Positions 1-10,079 of a stretch of DNA of 64,000 nt are shown here, in pieces. The stretch lies in assembly GCA_039105265.1 (NCBI GenBank), contig JAPFFF010000011.1, positions 3,534,001 to 3,598,000 on the forward strand. Reading direction: 5' to 3'. Made by a program: the position numbers and the translations under genes. Source of the stretch: Tritrichomonas musculus. Lineage: Eukaryota; Parabasalia; Tritrichomonadida; Tritrichomonadidae. A model generated the notes under the pieces. The model had not been told where the DNA came from. It saw only the letters and a list, made by a program, of their open reading frames with translations, and did not search any database. Numbering within the stretch: the stretch's first letter is position 1; each line of letters starts with the position of its first letter.

Positions 1-1
1 T

Positions 2-3000
2 GATGATAAAAATAATAATGATGATAAAAATAAAAATGAAGATAGCAATGTTAAGCAGCCTGAAAACAAAGAAACTGAAAGCAAAGAAACTAAAAGCAAA
101 AATGTCGAGATCAAGGATACTGAAATCAAAGAAACTCAAAATATAGAAACTGGAGAAAATGTAAATGTTGAAAATACTTCTATAAATGAGAGAGATAATC
201 AGAAGCTGCAGCAAAACCAAGGATCCAAATCATCATTAGTAAAAAATCGTCATCTTACGACAAACGAAGAAAAAGAAATTCTTATACAAGAATTGCATGA
301 ATATTTGAAACTTCCAAATCGAACAACAGACAGACAGAATAAAGAAAGAAATGTTGCAAAAAGGTTAAGGGCACTTTCTCCAGAATGTCATCAATATTGG
401 AATCATAAAAAGGTTCGTGATTGGTTTAATAATAATAATCCTGATAAAAGAACAAAAAGTTTACAGGATACTGAACATCATCATCAAAAAGTTGAACCGC
501 CAAAATTGAATATCATGACCAAACATGTACTTGGTAGTGCTCCGATACGATTTTTCAATCAAATTCCCAATATTAATCAAAATATACAACAAATGCAAGA
601 GATAAATAGCCAAATATTCTCAAAACAATCGCAATCTCAGTTTTTCCACTGCTACAATCCAAAAACCTCAACTCCTATTTCTTCAGCAATATTATCACTA
701 AATTCTATTAGAAATCTTTCATCTGCTGGGCAACAAATGCAGCCTACTTCTCTATCTGAATCATATATACAATATTATGATAATCCTTCTTCAAAATTGA
801 GCCAGATGACCCCAACTCCTAATCCTTCTTCTTCTGTAAACTCTTCAAATATTATAATTCCTATTAATCCTAACCCTGCATTGAATCAACCCCAAGGCGA
901 TCCAATTCCGCAAAACGTCCCTTATGCAAGTCATTCACCCCCCAACAGCTTTGTTTCTATAGTCCCTTATGATGTTAAACACAATATTATCAAACCGCAA
1001 ATTAATGAAAATAAAATCGAAAAAATTGAAGAAGCTAATAGCGCAAATTCCAGTTCAGCAGTTAGCCAGCCTGCAAACAATGAAGAGGAATCCATCCCAA
1101 AATCACCAAATAGCGGAGAAAGAATTTCTGCCGAAATACCAACAAATATTAATATCAAAAGTTCGCCAATTAAGAAGAAAAATTCTAAATTTGGGAGATA
1201 TTATAAACATGAAGAAGAAAGAATTGAAAATTTAAAAAGAGAACTAGATAAGCAGAAATCTCAGCAAAATGTAGGTCCATATACTTTAGAGCAACAGCAA
1301 ATGATGTCAAGTTATAATGCTCTAACGCCCGTTTTTCCATTGACAATTCAAGAAAAATACCAGAAGCAAAAGCAACTACAACAACAGCAATGTATGCAAA
1401 TGCAACAATTTAATCAACAAATTCCAGCGCAATGTTCAAGTGCAATTTATTCTAATAATAAGCCATTAAATAATGAGCCTTATCCTTCTCCTTCAAGTTT
1501 TATTGTTGATATCAGAGATTCAAATCCTAAATCCCAATTTTATGTGAGTAGCATATCAAAGACCAAATCTAAAATAAAACCTAACTCTGATGAAATTGAT
1601 CCTCTACCACTGGTTCCAGAAGATGAAGTCAAATCTTTTGTTGAAAAATTAAGATCAATAACAGCAACTCGAATTACGCAATTACTCAAAATAATCGAAG
1701 ACCGAAGAAGTGAAGTGTATAGACAAAATTTGAGCCATAGTAATGAACAACGAAAAAGGCAATCTAAATTGGCCAATGAGAATATTAATAATAAAGATGA
1801 TAAAGGAGATGATACGAACGACTATGCATACTTGGATGATAATGAAAAAGATTCCAACAGCAAAGACAAAGAAAACGAAAATAAAGAAGCTGAAAATAAA
1901 GAAAAGGAAGGTAAATCAACAGCAACTGGGGCATCTTCATCAGATAAGCATTTTATATTGACACATGAGTCGCAAATTACATTTGAGAAAAAAACTGAAG
2001 AGAGAATGAATGAATTGATTGAGTTTTATCATAGCAATTTTGGTCAAAACCAGCTAATTTCGCTGAATCAATCAATTGGTATTACTGAGAAGTCTGTTCC
2101 ACCTGTTATCTTAAATCAGCAATCTTTGAAAGAATCAGGTGAGTTCTCGCCAAATAACAAGCATAGTAGTGATGAGAAAATCGAAGATATCATTAATGAG
2201 CGAAGATGTGTTGTTAATTTTGGTAGAAAATACAACAAAACGAAAATTCGTGTTCCAAAAGAAATTATGAAAGATAATGAAAAGATAATTAAATTTTATA
2301 GAGGAGAATTTGACAAAAAGGAAGTAATTCCGTTAGCAATTTATGACAGTCCAACTCAAGTTGAAAGTTCAATCTTTTTCAATAATACTGATGAAATCTT
2401 TTTCTCTTCTTATGCTTATCAGGAGCAAATATCCTTGTTTGTTTTTAATGATTCTTGGATTCAAACCCCTTTCAAACAAAATACTAAAAATAGATCATTA
2501 TGTCAATTCCCTCATTTGGATAATTTAGTATTGGCAACCGATGGTGATCAACTTGTTTGTATCAATACCGAAACCATGAGTACTGAATTTGTTTATTTGA
2601 TTCCTTCCCAGACGATAAAAAGAAAGCGATCATTTCTACCCTCAAAGTCGGGATCATATGGCGCTGTTGGTAGCCAATTTAATATTAATGTAAGTGCAAT
2701 TAACCACAGTCATAATATCCAAAAATCTACAAGTAGTTGTAATAGTTGTGTCCAAGAAATTAATGATAAAGTGGCTATTTGTGCAACAATCTCCGAAGAT
2801 ATAATTGTTGGAATAAATAATCGTTTATATTTCTTTAACAGAAACAAAGATAAGTTAAATCCATATGATTCAATTACTCTTGAAAATATGAAAAAAATAT
2901 CGTCGATATGTGTTGTTGAAGCCATTTTTAAAACAAAAAGTGAATCCAAAAGCAATTCAGCTCCTCCATCAATCCCACTTATTGTTGTTGGTTCATCAGA

Positions 3001-3538
3001 TTATCCTACTATATATGCATTTGATGCTAATGATCATACATTAGTTTCACGTCTCGTTGGTCATACAAGTGGTATTTCATGTTTATATGGAAAGGGAAGT
3101 TATTTATTCAGTGGAAGTGTTGATGGATCGATTCATAAATGGGAATTTAGATTGATTCCTAGTGATCAAGAACAAATTTCAGAAAGTAATTGTAATTCAA
3201 TCGAGTCGAATATTATTAGAAATACTAATAATGTTAAAAATACGAATTATATCGTTTATGCTGGTAGTACCCACTCTCTTTTTATGCATACAGCGCCAAT
3301 AGTAGCAATTGCTTTAGGCCAAGTTGAAAATATTGATTTCTTAATTAGTTGTGATGCTCATTTAATTCGTGCAACTGATCTTAATAGAGTTAATCCATCG
3401 TTTTCAATCAGTATACCTGAGGAATTTGAAATTAATTCTTTGAAATTTGATGGTGATGCAGGTGAAATTAATTTCATTCTGGCATCTCGCTATTTGAGCA
3501 AATTCAGTGATAGATTAGGGATTTTTTCTATTGATTAA
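2..3538 (+). CDS. Homeodomain-like / WD40 protein, 5' end outside the window
   Basis: The frame is open from base 2, so the gene begins to the left of the window; the ATG at 293 lies inside the DNA-binding-like domain and is not the start. The visible part is 1178 residues. Nucleotides 2-230 encode a Lys/Glu/Asn-rich, low-complexity stretch. Nucleotides 250-480 encode a three-helix segment whose third helix reads KKVRDWFNNNN, which fits the homeodomain recognition helix pattern V-x-x-W-F-x-N. A long Asn/Ser/Pro/Gln-rich and acidic linker follows. From about nt 2340 the protein becomes beta-rich, with one clear WD40 blade at nt 2970-3150 (GH...SGSVDGSIHKWEF) and a weaker one at 3280-3400. I infer a nuclear regulator that joins DNA binding to a propeller scaffold. 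The homeodomain match is short, so another helix-turn-helix class is possible. Confidence 0.7.
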   Translation, partial: DDKNNNDDKNKNEDSNVKQPENKETESKETKSKNVEIKDTEIKETQNIETGENVNVENTSINERDNQKLQQNQGSKSSLVKNRHLTTNEEKEILIQELHEYLKLPNRTTDRQNKERNVAKRLRALSPECHQYWNHKKVRDWFNNNNPDKRTKSLQDTEHHHQKVEPPKLNIMTKHVLGSAPIRFFNQIPNINQNIQQMQEINSQIFSKQSQSQFFHCYNPKTSTPISSAILSLNSIRNLSSAGQQMQPTSLSESYIQYYDNPSSKLSQMTPTPNPSSSVNSSNIIIPINPNPALNQPQGDPIPQNVPYASHSPPNSFVSIVPYDVKHNIIKPQINENKIEKIEEANSANSSSAVSQPANNEEESIPKSPNSGERISAEIPTNINIKSSPIKKKNSKFGRYYKHEEERIENLKRELDKQKSQQNVGPYTLEQQQMMSSYNALTPVFPLTIQEKYQKQKQLQQQQCMQMQQFNQQIPAQCSSAIYSNNKPLNNEPYPSPSSFIVDIRDSNPKSQFYVSSISKTKSKIKPNSDEIDPLPLVPEDEVKSFVEKLRSITATRITQLLKIIEDRRSEVYRQNLSHSNEQRKRQSKLANENINNKDDKGDDTNDYAYLDDNEKDSNSKDKENENKEAENKEKEGKSTATGASSSDKHFILTHESQITFEKKTEERMNELIEFYHSNFGQNQLISLNQSIGITEKSVPPVILNQQSLKESGEFSPNNKHSSDEKIEDIINERRCVVNFGRKYNKTKIRVPKEIMKDNEKIIKFYRGEFDKKEVIPLAIYDSPTQVESSIFFNNTDEIFFSSYAYQEQISLFVFNDSWIQTPFKQNTKNRSLCQFPHLDNLVLATDGDQLVCINTETMSTEFVYLIPSQTIKRKRSFLPSKSGSYGAVGSQFNINVSAINHSHNIQKSTSSCNSCVQEINDKVAICATISEDIIVGINNRLYFFNRNKDKLNPYDSITLENMKKISSICVVEAIFKTKSESKSNSAPPSIPLIVVGSSDYPTIYAFDANDHTLVSRLVGHTSGISCLYGKGSYLFSGSVDGSIHKWEFRLIPSDQEQISESNCNSIESNIIRNTNNVKNTNYIVYAGSTHSLFMHTAPIVAIALGQVENIDFLISCDAHLIRATDLNRVNPSFSISIPEEFEINSLKFDGDAGEINFILASRYLSKFSDRLGIFSID

Positions 3539-3941
3539 GGGCTTAATTAAAGTAAGCCCTTAATTTATTTTTATTTGTATTGATAATAAATAAGCTTAAC
3601 ATTTGATTTTATTCTCTTATTATTATTATTATTATTATTATTATCCTCCGATCATCAATATATTGTCGCAATAAAAAAATGTCATTGTCTCTTTTTTTTA
3701 TAGATGTTAAGTAATCATTATTATTCAAAGATTAAAAAAAAATATTAGAAACTTTATGAAAATCTGAATTTTCGATATAATAAAGAAATAAATATTAGGA
3801 ATCCTTTTCACATTATGATTTGATTAAGAAGTTATTCGAGTTTTTTATTTTAACGTACTTTTTCAAAAGATATAAGAATTTTGAGGTTGCATTGAATATT
3901 CTAAAAAAATTTTTTAAGTAAACGGTCTGGGTTACAGAATT
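3539..3941. other. Intergenic, A+T-rich, with a TTA/TAT microsatellite
   Basis: This is the spacer between two genes on the same strand. It holds a nine-unit trinucleotide run of TAT/ATT at 3617-3644 and several A or T homopolymers. No frame, RNA gene or longer repeat was recognised. Confidence 0.6.
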
Positions 3942-3960
3942 TCATTTAGAAAATCATTTT
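3942..3960 (+). promoter_or_regulatory. Candidate initiator (Inr) elements
   Basis: Two copies of TCATTT lie at 3942-3947 and 3954-3959. Both fit the trichomonad initiator consensus TCA-Y-W, and the second places a start site about 20 bases before the in-frame ATG at 3977, in keeping with the very short leaders known in trichomonads. The motif is short and A+T-rich, so chance matches are frequent. Confidence 0.35.
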
Positions 3961-3976
3961 GATTCCATGTTATTTA

Positions 3977-6900
3977 ATGATTAAAAAAATGCTGATTAAT
4001 GTATATTATGACAAAACAAAAAAATTAAATTATTTAAATTTGAATGGTAATAAGACGTTAAAATCGGTTAAGCTCAAAGCTTACTCAGAAATGAAATCAA
4101 GTGACGACAATTCGCCACAACTTGTCCAAATTGGGGCAAGTATTCTCGATCAAGCTATGGAAAATTCGAGTGACTTTTCTGATCATCCTCAAACAAATCA
4201 AAACAATCGAACTAACGATCAAATTTATCTTCATACTGTAAAATTATCCAATCTATTAAAATCTTTCAAAATTCATGATGTAAAATTTGTTTCGTTAAAT
4301 CCAAATGAAGTAAGTCAAATTAAGCAGCAAATTGATGTTTTATTTGATGATCTTCGAAATACAGGAAAGTCTGTCACAATTGATGTTGGTCCAGGATCAT
4401 CAGCATACGAAGCTCTTCGAATTATAAGTTATGCTTTAATGGCAATAAGCAATAATAATAATAATAATAATTCAATATCAACTTCGGCATCTACGCCAGT
4501 AATATCAACAAATGGCACAAGCAATTATACAAATAATATTCTTACACCAACGACTACTAATATTAATTCAACTATTGAGAATCATTTTTCAGAACCATAT
4601 ATGAGAGCTGGTTCCGATGTTATCGAAGACAATCAGGTTCGCCTCGAAAATGCCCAATTGAAAAATAAATTGATTGCTTTTCAAGAGCAATTTGAAAATG
4701 AAAAAAATATTCAAAGCGAACTGATGAAGCAAAATGCTCAGTTAAATTCAGTAAAAATTGATTTATTGAAAAAAATTGATGAATTAACAGAAAAAGTTAA
4801 CTATTTAGGAGAAAAAACTAAAAATGATCAAGAAAAGTTGGAATTGCTAAAATATGAAAGAGAAGCACAATATAATATTGATAGTACTCAGATAGAAAAA
4901 CTTCGAGAAAAATCTGTTCGTGACTCAAGAAAAATAAGAGAACTCCAAGAAAAATTTAAAATATCGCCAGACGAAGTTCAGAATTCTTATATTGCATCTC
5001 TCCTTGAAGCTAGAGTAGAAGGTGCTCAGGAATTATTAAACTATGTTAAAGAAGAATTTCAACTTGATGAATCATTATCATCACCACGTTCAATTCTACC
5101 ACAATTCAAAATTGCAGTTGAAGACAGGAAAAAGCACCCAATTCTAGCTGAGCAAGGTATGTTAGTTCATCCACGACCAACGACCATTGAAAATAATGAT
5201 ATCTTTGTCAATGCTCAAATAGAATCTTATCAGGCGCAAATTGAAGATCTGAAAAATCAGCTTGCATTAGCCAAGTCGAATGTGGATTTCAATTCAAATG
5301 TTATTGAAAAAGGTAGAATTAACGATGAAAATAATATGCGTGATTTATTATTACAAAATTACAATTTAGAAACTCAGGTATCATCATTGAAAACAGAAAA
5401 TGAGCGTTTATCAGCTGAACTACATGCAACCAATCAATATATTAAGTCTAGCAAAGAATCGTCAATAAGCAGCAATCAGCAGCAGCAACAACAACAGCAG
5501 CAGCAATTGAAAGCTTCTCCAAATGATGAAAATTCAATTTATGTTCTAGAAAGTGAAATCAAAGCCAATAAAATTAAAATGAATGAATTAACAGATCAAT
5601 CTAATAAGCGTAAAGAAAAAATATTTGCTTTGAATCAAACTGTTCAAAGTTTGCAAGATGATTTGAAATCAAAAGAAGCGATAATAAGCAACTTGAGAAT
5701 GCAATTAGATAAACTTTCAATTGAACGAGATGATTTGATTGTCAACAAAAGTCAGCAAGGTTCGAAAGAAGATTCAAAAGATGAAGCTCAATTGAATTCA
5801 GAACTGAAACTGGTGGAAGCGGAAAATAAAAAGCTTAATCATGCTTTATTAGAATTATCTAATGAAATGGAATCATTAACAATGGAATTGGAAAGAGAAG
5901 GGAAAGAGAAAAACAGCATTTTGGAACTCCTGCAGAAGCACGCACAAGCTTTATCAGAGTCAGAAACGCAATTAAAATCTTTACAAAATCAAATCAATAA
6001 AAAAGATGACGAAATTCATCTTTTCAAGCAAAATAACGAAAAATTAAAGTTGCAACTATCAAAGAAATTTGTATGTAAACACAAAGAAGTTATCGAAAAT
6101 ATTCAGCAATTCTTTTTCAGCAGCAATAATAACAATAATGATCAAACTTTGCCTAAAGAATGTCAAAATCAGATAATGGATATATTAAATTCATCAAATG
6201 AGCCAATTTCTATTGTTCTTCAACTTTTTGAATATCTACAAGAAGTTGTCATCAATTCTTCAAATCGTTTACAACGAGCAAATGAACAAGAATTGTTGAA
6301 GCTTCAAGAGCAAAATAATCGACTTTTTGTATATATCTCAAATTTGTTAGTATTTATAGATCAACTAGCAAACAGTGGAGAGTTGCAAAAATGGATTATT
6401 GGAGCAAATTATGAAATAGACTATCGTCCACAATTGCTTGCGCAGTATGGAAGAATAGATAATTTTATTAAGCAACATTGTAAAAATAATATTAATAATA
6501 GTAGCAGTAATAATAACAATAATGGTAACGATAATAATGAAGATACAGTATGTAAAGAGTTCATCACAGACTTTCCTTCATTTGTTGAAAAATTCACAAA
6601 TGGAAAAATCGATGAAGATCAAAACAGGGAGCATACTTTGGTCATGCAGCTCTGCTTTTCTTCTAATGATCTACTTAGAAAATTTGCTGATAAACTTCTT
6701 GTTCAGAATGAAACCCTTCAAACCGATATTAATCATATTCGTCGTGAGTTGATGCAAACTAGCAACGAAACAGACGAAAAAATTTCTGAAGCAACAAAAG
6801 AAACTGTTATTGAGCTTGAAAACGAACGAGAAAGGCGTTTAAGAGTAGAAGATACTCTGAACAAGATTGCAAAGAAGCTTCGTGGATCGAAAACGACAAC

Positions 6901-8650
6901 ACCAGAAGTTTTAAATTCAGTTGAACAATGTTTAAATTTAATTGACGATGATAGAGAAAGAGAAAGTGAAAGTGATTCTTATTCAATTGATAATCGACCT
7001 AAACGAAGTGTTCAAAAGGAAATTAAAAAAGCAGAAATGAAGAAGGAGCAAGCATATAAAGCTAGTCAAATATTAGCTCAAAAAGCCAAAGAAAAAATTA
7101 AAAAACTCAAAATTATAATCAACAGCCAAGCAGCTCAAATTGAAGAATTGAAATCATTAAAGGATAAATATACCGATATTAAAAAGGAAAATGAAACACT
7201 TCAACAATATTTAAGCCATAGTCAAGCAGAAAATGAGAAAAATGAAAAAGCATTAAAAGATATTCATAGGCAAATGAAAGAAAATGAAGCCCTTAAAGAT
7301 TCAACATTTTCAAAATACAAAGAGGAAAGTGAACTTCAAATTTCATCTCTTCAAGAAGAACTTGATGATTGGAAACGTAAATCTGAGTGTACAGATGTTT
7401 CAACACAAGAAGAAGTTCGAAGAATTAAGCGTGATGCTAAAGTTAAATTAAAGAAAATGCAAAGTGATCTCTTGACTCAAGTTCAACGTGTTGAAGATAC
7501 AAGATCACATTTCGAGCCATTATTAAATGAGCTTCGAGAGAAATTAAATTCATCAAGAGCAGCAGAAAAGCAACTGCAAGATGAATCCCAAAAATACGAA
7601 ATAGAACGAAAGCAACTTAAATCAGAATTAACAACTGCTCGAATTGACCTTAAAATGGCTCAAATGAAATTAAATGCAGCTGAAGAAAAAGTCGCTCGTG
7701 ATAAAAATTTAATCGAATCTCAATATCGAATGAAAATAACCGATCTTCAATCGAAAAATTTATCAGCTCTCGAAGATCAAAAGAATAAATTTGATACTGA
7801 ATTTCATTCATTTCTGGTTTCAATTTGTCAAAAATTCAAAGATTTTGTCGACTTTAACGAAATGATTACTAAAGAATCCGTTGAAAAGACGTTAGACAAA
7901 ATTTGTCAAAAACTTAAAGATGACAAACAGCAATTGAAAGTTTGTGAAGAAATGAATAATGAGCTTGTTAAGCTTCGTTCTTTACTAGGACTTCAGGAAA
8001 ATGAATCGGTCCTCCCAACTATTTCAATGATTTCGAAAGATGCTTCCGAATTCAATAAGAGCCGAACTGAACTTGAGGAAATGCAAAAAGAGCTCGAGAA
8101 CCTTATGCAAAATGCAAAAGAACAAAAAGGAAAAGAAAAATTGGATGAAGAATGGGAATCTTGGGCTCGGCGGGTTTATACCTTAATTAGTGATTTTTCA
8201 AGTACAGCTCAAACTGCAAAAGAACTTCAATTTGCACTTGAAGAAGCTTTGCTAGGTAACATTGGGCAAAGATTAACAACAAGAAGATTAGGAACGCTTC
8301 GAACTGAGAAGCAAATACTTCTCACAGGTCTTTTATCCAATATGAGCAATAATAATATTAATAGTAGAAATTTGGATGATAACAAATTGAATAGAGATAG
8401 AAAAGGAAGATCTTCTTTGACTCTTTCAAAGAATAAAGATTTGATGAAACTTCAAGAAAGAAAGAAAATGTTGTCAATCAGACATATCTTAATCATGTTA
8501 ACTTGCATTAGGAAAATGCAAAAAATTTCCGGACATATTAAATGTTCAATTATTTCACCTAAGAGAAAAAGAGAAAGGAATGAAAAAGAAGAAATTGATA
8601 TAAATTTACAGAGAGACAAAGGATACCCTATATTGAACTCAAATGAATGA
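3977..8650 (+). CDS. Very long coiled-coil protein, function unknown
   Basis: The protein has 1557 residues if the ATG at 3977 is used; an in-frame ATG at 4091 (MKSSDDNSPQ) is the other serious candidate. I chose 3977 because an initiator-like TCATTTT sits about 20 bases upstream, but the codons between the two ATGs look like spacer sequence. After a globular N-terminal part with an Asn run (nt 4450-4472), the product is almost wholly heptad-like Glu/Lys/Leu/Gln sequence to about nt 8130, broken by a Gln run (5478-5506) and Asn/Ser runs near 6120 and 6490. The tail carries a helical module starting EWESWARRVYTLISDF and a basic end. Long coiled coils of this kind are common in trichomonads and serve as scaffolds on cytoskeleton or Golgi. 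No catalytic motif is visible. The stop is TGA. Confidence 0.8.
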   Translation: MIKKMLINVYYDKTKKLNYLNLNGNKTLKSVKLKAYSEMKSSDDNSPQLVQIGASILDQAMENSSDFSDHPQTNQNNRTNDQIYLHTVKLSNLLKSFKIHDVKFVSLNPNEVSQIKQQIDVLFDDLRNTGKSVTIDVGPGSSAYEALRIISYALMAISNNNNNNNSISTSASTPVISTNGTSNYTNNILTPTTTNINSTIENHFSEPYMRAGSDVIEDNQVRLENAQLKNKLIAFQEQFENEKNIQSELMKQNAQLNSVKIDLLKKIDELTEKVNYLGEKTKNDQEKLELLKYEREAQYNIDSTQIEKLREKSVRDSRKIRELQEKFKISPDEVQNSYIASLLEARVEGAQELLNYVKEEFQLDESLSSPRSILPQFKIAVEDRKKHPILAEQGMLVHPRPTTIENNDIFVNAQIESYQAQIEDLKNQLALAKSNVDFNSNVIEKGRINDENNMRDLLLQNYNLETQVSSLKTENERLSAELHATNQYIKSSKESSISSNQQQQQQQQQQLKASPNDENSIYVLESEIKANKIKMNELTDQSNKRKEKIFALNQTVQSLQDDLKSKEAIISNLRMQLDKLSIERDDLIVNKSQQGSKEDSKDEAQLNSELKLVEAENKKLNHALLELSNEMESLTMELEREGKEKNSILELLQKHAQALSESETQLKSLQNQINKKDDEIHLFKQNNEKLKLQLSKKFVCKHKEVIENIQQFFFSSNNNNNDQTLPKECQNQIMDILNSSNEPISIVLQLFEYLQEVVINSSNRLQRANEQELLKLQEQNNRLFVYISNLLVFIDQLANSGELQKWIIGANYEIDYRPQLLAQYGRIDNFIKQHCKNNINNSSSNNNNNGNDNNEDTVCKEFITDFPSFVEKFTNGKIDEDQNREHTLVMQLCFSSNDLLRKFADKLLVQNETLQTDINHIRRELMQTSNETDEKISEATKETVIELENERERRLRVEDTLNKIAKKLRGSKTTTPEVLNSVEQCLNLIDDDRERESESDSYSIDNRPKRSVQKEIKKAEMKKEQAYKASQILAQKAKEKIKKLKIIINSQAAQIEELKSLKDKYTDIKKENETLQQYLSHSQAENEKNEKALKDIHRQMKENEALKDSTFSKYKEESELQISSLQEELDDWKRKSECTDVSTQEEVRRIKRDAKVKLKKMQSDLLTQVQRVEDTRSHFEPLLNELREKLNSSRAAEKQLQDESQKYEIERKQLKSELTTARIDLKMAQMKLNAAEEKVARDKNLIESQYRMKITDLQSKNLSALEDQKNKFDTEFHSFLVSICQKFKDFVDFNEMITKESVEKTLDKICQKLKDDKQQLKVCEEMNNELVKLRSLLGLQENESVLPTISMISKDASEFNKSRTELEEMQKELENLMQNAKEQKGKEKLDEEWESWARRVYTLISDFSSTAQTAKELQFALEEALLGNIGQRLTTRRLGTLRTEKQILLTGLLSNMSNNNINSRNLDDNKLNRDRKGRSSLTLSKNKDLMKLQERKKMLSIRHILIMLTCIRKMQKISGHIKCSIISPKRKRERNEKEEIDINLQRDKGYPILNSNE

Positions 8651-8818
8651 TCAGAATCTAATTATGATTTTTTATTATTTTATTTTTTATTTGTTTTTGT
8701 TTGTGTTAAAAATTATTATATATATGCAATTTGTTAATGTTATAATATTTTTATAAATTTTTTTTTCTTTATGTTGTTGAAACAAGAACGATTATTTTTA
8801 ATTCAAACATTTACAAAA

Positions 8819-9814
8819 ATGAATATCAGCTCAGAGAAAGAACAATATTTGAAGAAGCTACGAGAAGATATATTACAACTTGTTCAAGATGGTAATTCAT
8901 ATACTGCCATTGAAAAAACTAATGTTTACGTTCGTCAAATGAAAAAAGTTGATCAACTCGAGGAATCTTTAATGTTTATGATGCGTGTTGCGTTGATTCT
9001 TATGGAACGCGAAGATTGGCATGCTTCTTCCGTTTGTGCATATAGAGCTATTTCTTTATTTCCATCTGAATCAAAAACAATTAGAAAAATTCTTAAACAA
9101 CTATTCTTTGATTTTGCCGAAAAAGCAAGGCCTGAGTTGGTTTGCCCGGAACTTTTCGGATTTTATAATAAACTTTCGACCATCTTTCATAATCAAGAAG
9201 AAGAACTTTTATTAAAACAAGCTTGGCTCGCAGATCAAGCAAACAATTACTATTATGCTCAAACATTCTATTCTGAGCTTCTTATTAAATATACCCAAAA
9301 CGAAAATGATGATCAAAACGAGTCTCCAAATGATGAGAAAATTGATAAAGTAATTTCTTCATTGGGTATTTTAATTTGGAAATGGATTCAGAGCGAAGGT
9401 AAAGAAGGAGAGAAGCAGCAAAAGAATATTTCACAATATATATTTGCTCGATGTGTTTTATTAATTTTGACTATTCGTGGCCATAATATAACTGAGATTG
9501 CGCAAAAATTTGTTGCTGTTTTTAAATCATCATCTCCTGAAAATATAAATGTTGATGAATTTTGTAATTTACCATTGTTTCATTTCATTGACTTTTTCAT
9601 TAAAGCAATTGATAGAAGGTCAAAGGAAACAGCTGCATTTCTTATTAAGAAATATGAACCTGCTTTAAACGTTGATTCTGATATAATCGAATATGCTAAT
9701 ACAGCCAAAGAAGCTCTTAACTCAAGAGATGCATCTGGCCTTGCAGGTTTAGGATCAATGCTTCAGAGTTTTCTTGGAAGGATGCTTTCTGGAAATGGTA
9801 ATGATGGACATTAG
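8819..9814 (+). CDS. GET4: Get4-like protein (tail-anchored protein delivery)
   Basis: The product is 331 residues from the ATG at 8819 (MNISSEKEQYLKKL); an ATG at 8771 would add 16 hydrophobic residues that do not fit the family. The protein is all-helical, with a TPR-like array. Helices around nt 8930-9280 (AALILMEREDW-type and ADQANNYYYAQTFY) and the C-terminal segment PLFHFIDFFIKAIDRR...FLIKKYEPALNVD (nt 9570-9680) follow the known Get4 pattern, in which PL..F..F precedes a KY.P.L..D motif. The end GLGSMLQSFLGRML resembles the short hydrophobic tail of animal Get4. Get4 works in the cytosol with Get5/Ubl4 to hand tail-anchored membrane proteins to the Get3 ATPase. A generic TPR protein is the alternative. 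The assignment is from motif recall, without alignment. Confidence 0.65.
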   Translation: MNISSEKEQYLKKLREDILQLVQDGNSYTAIEKTNVYVRQMKKVDQLEESLMFMMRVALILMEREDWHASSVCAYRAISLFPSESKTIRKILKQLFFDFAEKARPELVCPELFGFYNKLSTIFHNQEEELLLKQAWLADQANNYYYAQTFYSELLIKYTQNENDDQNESPNDEKIDKVISSLGILIWKWIQSEGKEGEKQQKNISQYIFARCVLLILTIRGHNITEIAQKFVAVFKSSSPENINVDEFCNLPLFHFIDFFIKAIDRRSKETAAFLIKKYEPALNVDSDIIEYANTAKEALNSRDASGLAGLGSMLQSFLGRMLSGNGNDGH

Positions 9815-10079
9815 TGATATTACTAACAATACAGCTTTTAACTCTCACAGATTTATAATATACTTAACTATTTTTATTTATTAATTAATAAAATAACCAA
9901 ATATATATATTGTGATTATATTTAATTTCTTTTATTTTACGATGGTAAGTGCCTATTTAAATGGAATGAAAAGAAAAGAATGTTTTAAAATCATACTTAA
10001 AATGTATATAAAATAATAATAAGTATTTCAAAAAAAAGAATAGGATATTATGAGAGGAAATTATTTTAATAGTATTGTT

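Noticed and set aside
293-3538. ATG at 293 as the start of the homeodomain/WD40 gene
   Set aside because: The frame is open from base 2, and the ATG falls inside the first helix of the DNA-binding-like domain.
3959-3976. TTG at 3959 as the start of the long coiled-coil gene
   Set aside because: A non-ATG start is not expected here; the first in-frame ATG is at 3977, with initiator-like motifs just upstream.
9822-9834. ACTAAC-AATACAG, similar to the trichomonad 3' splice motif ACTAACACACAG
   Set aside because: It lies just after the stop of the Get4-like gene, is one base longer than the known motif, and no matching 5' splice site (GTAYGT) was seen in the gene.
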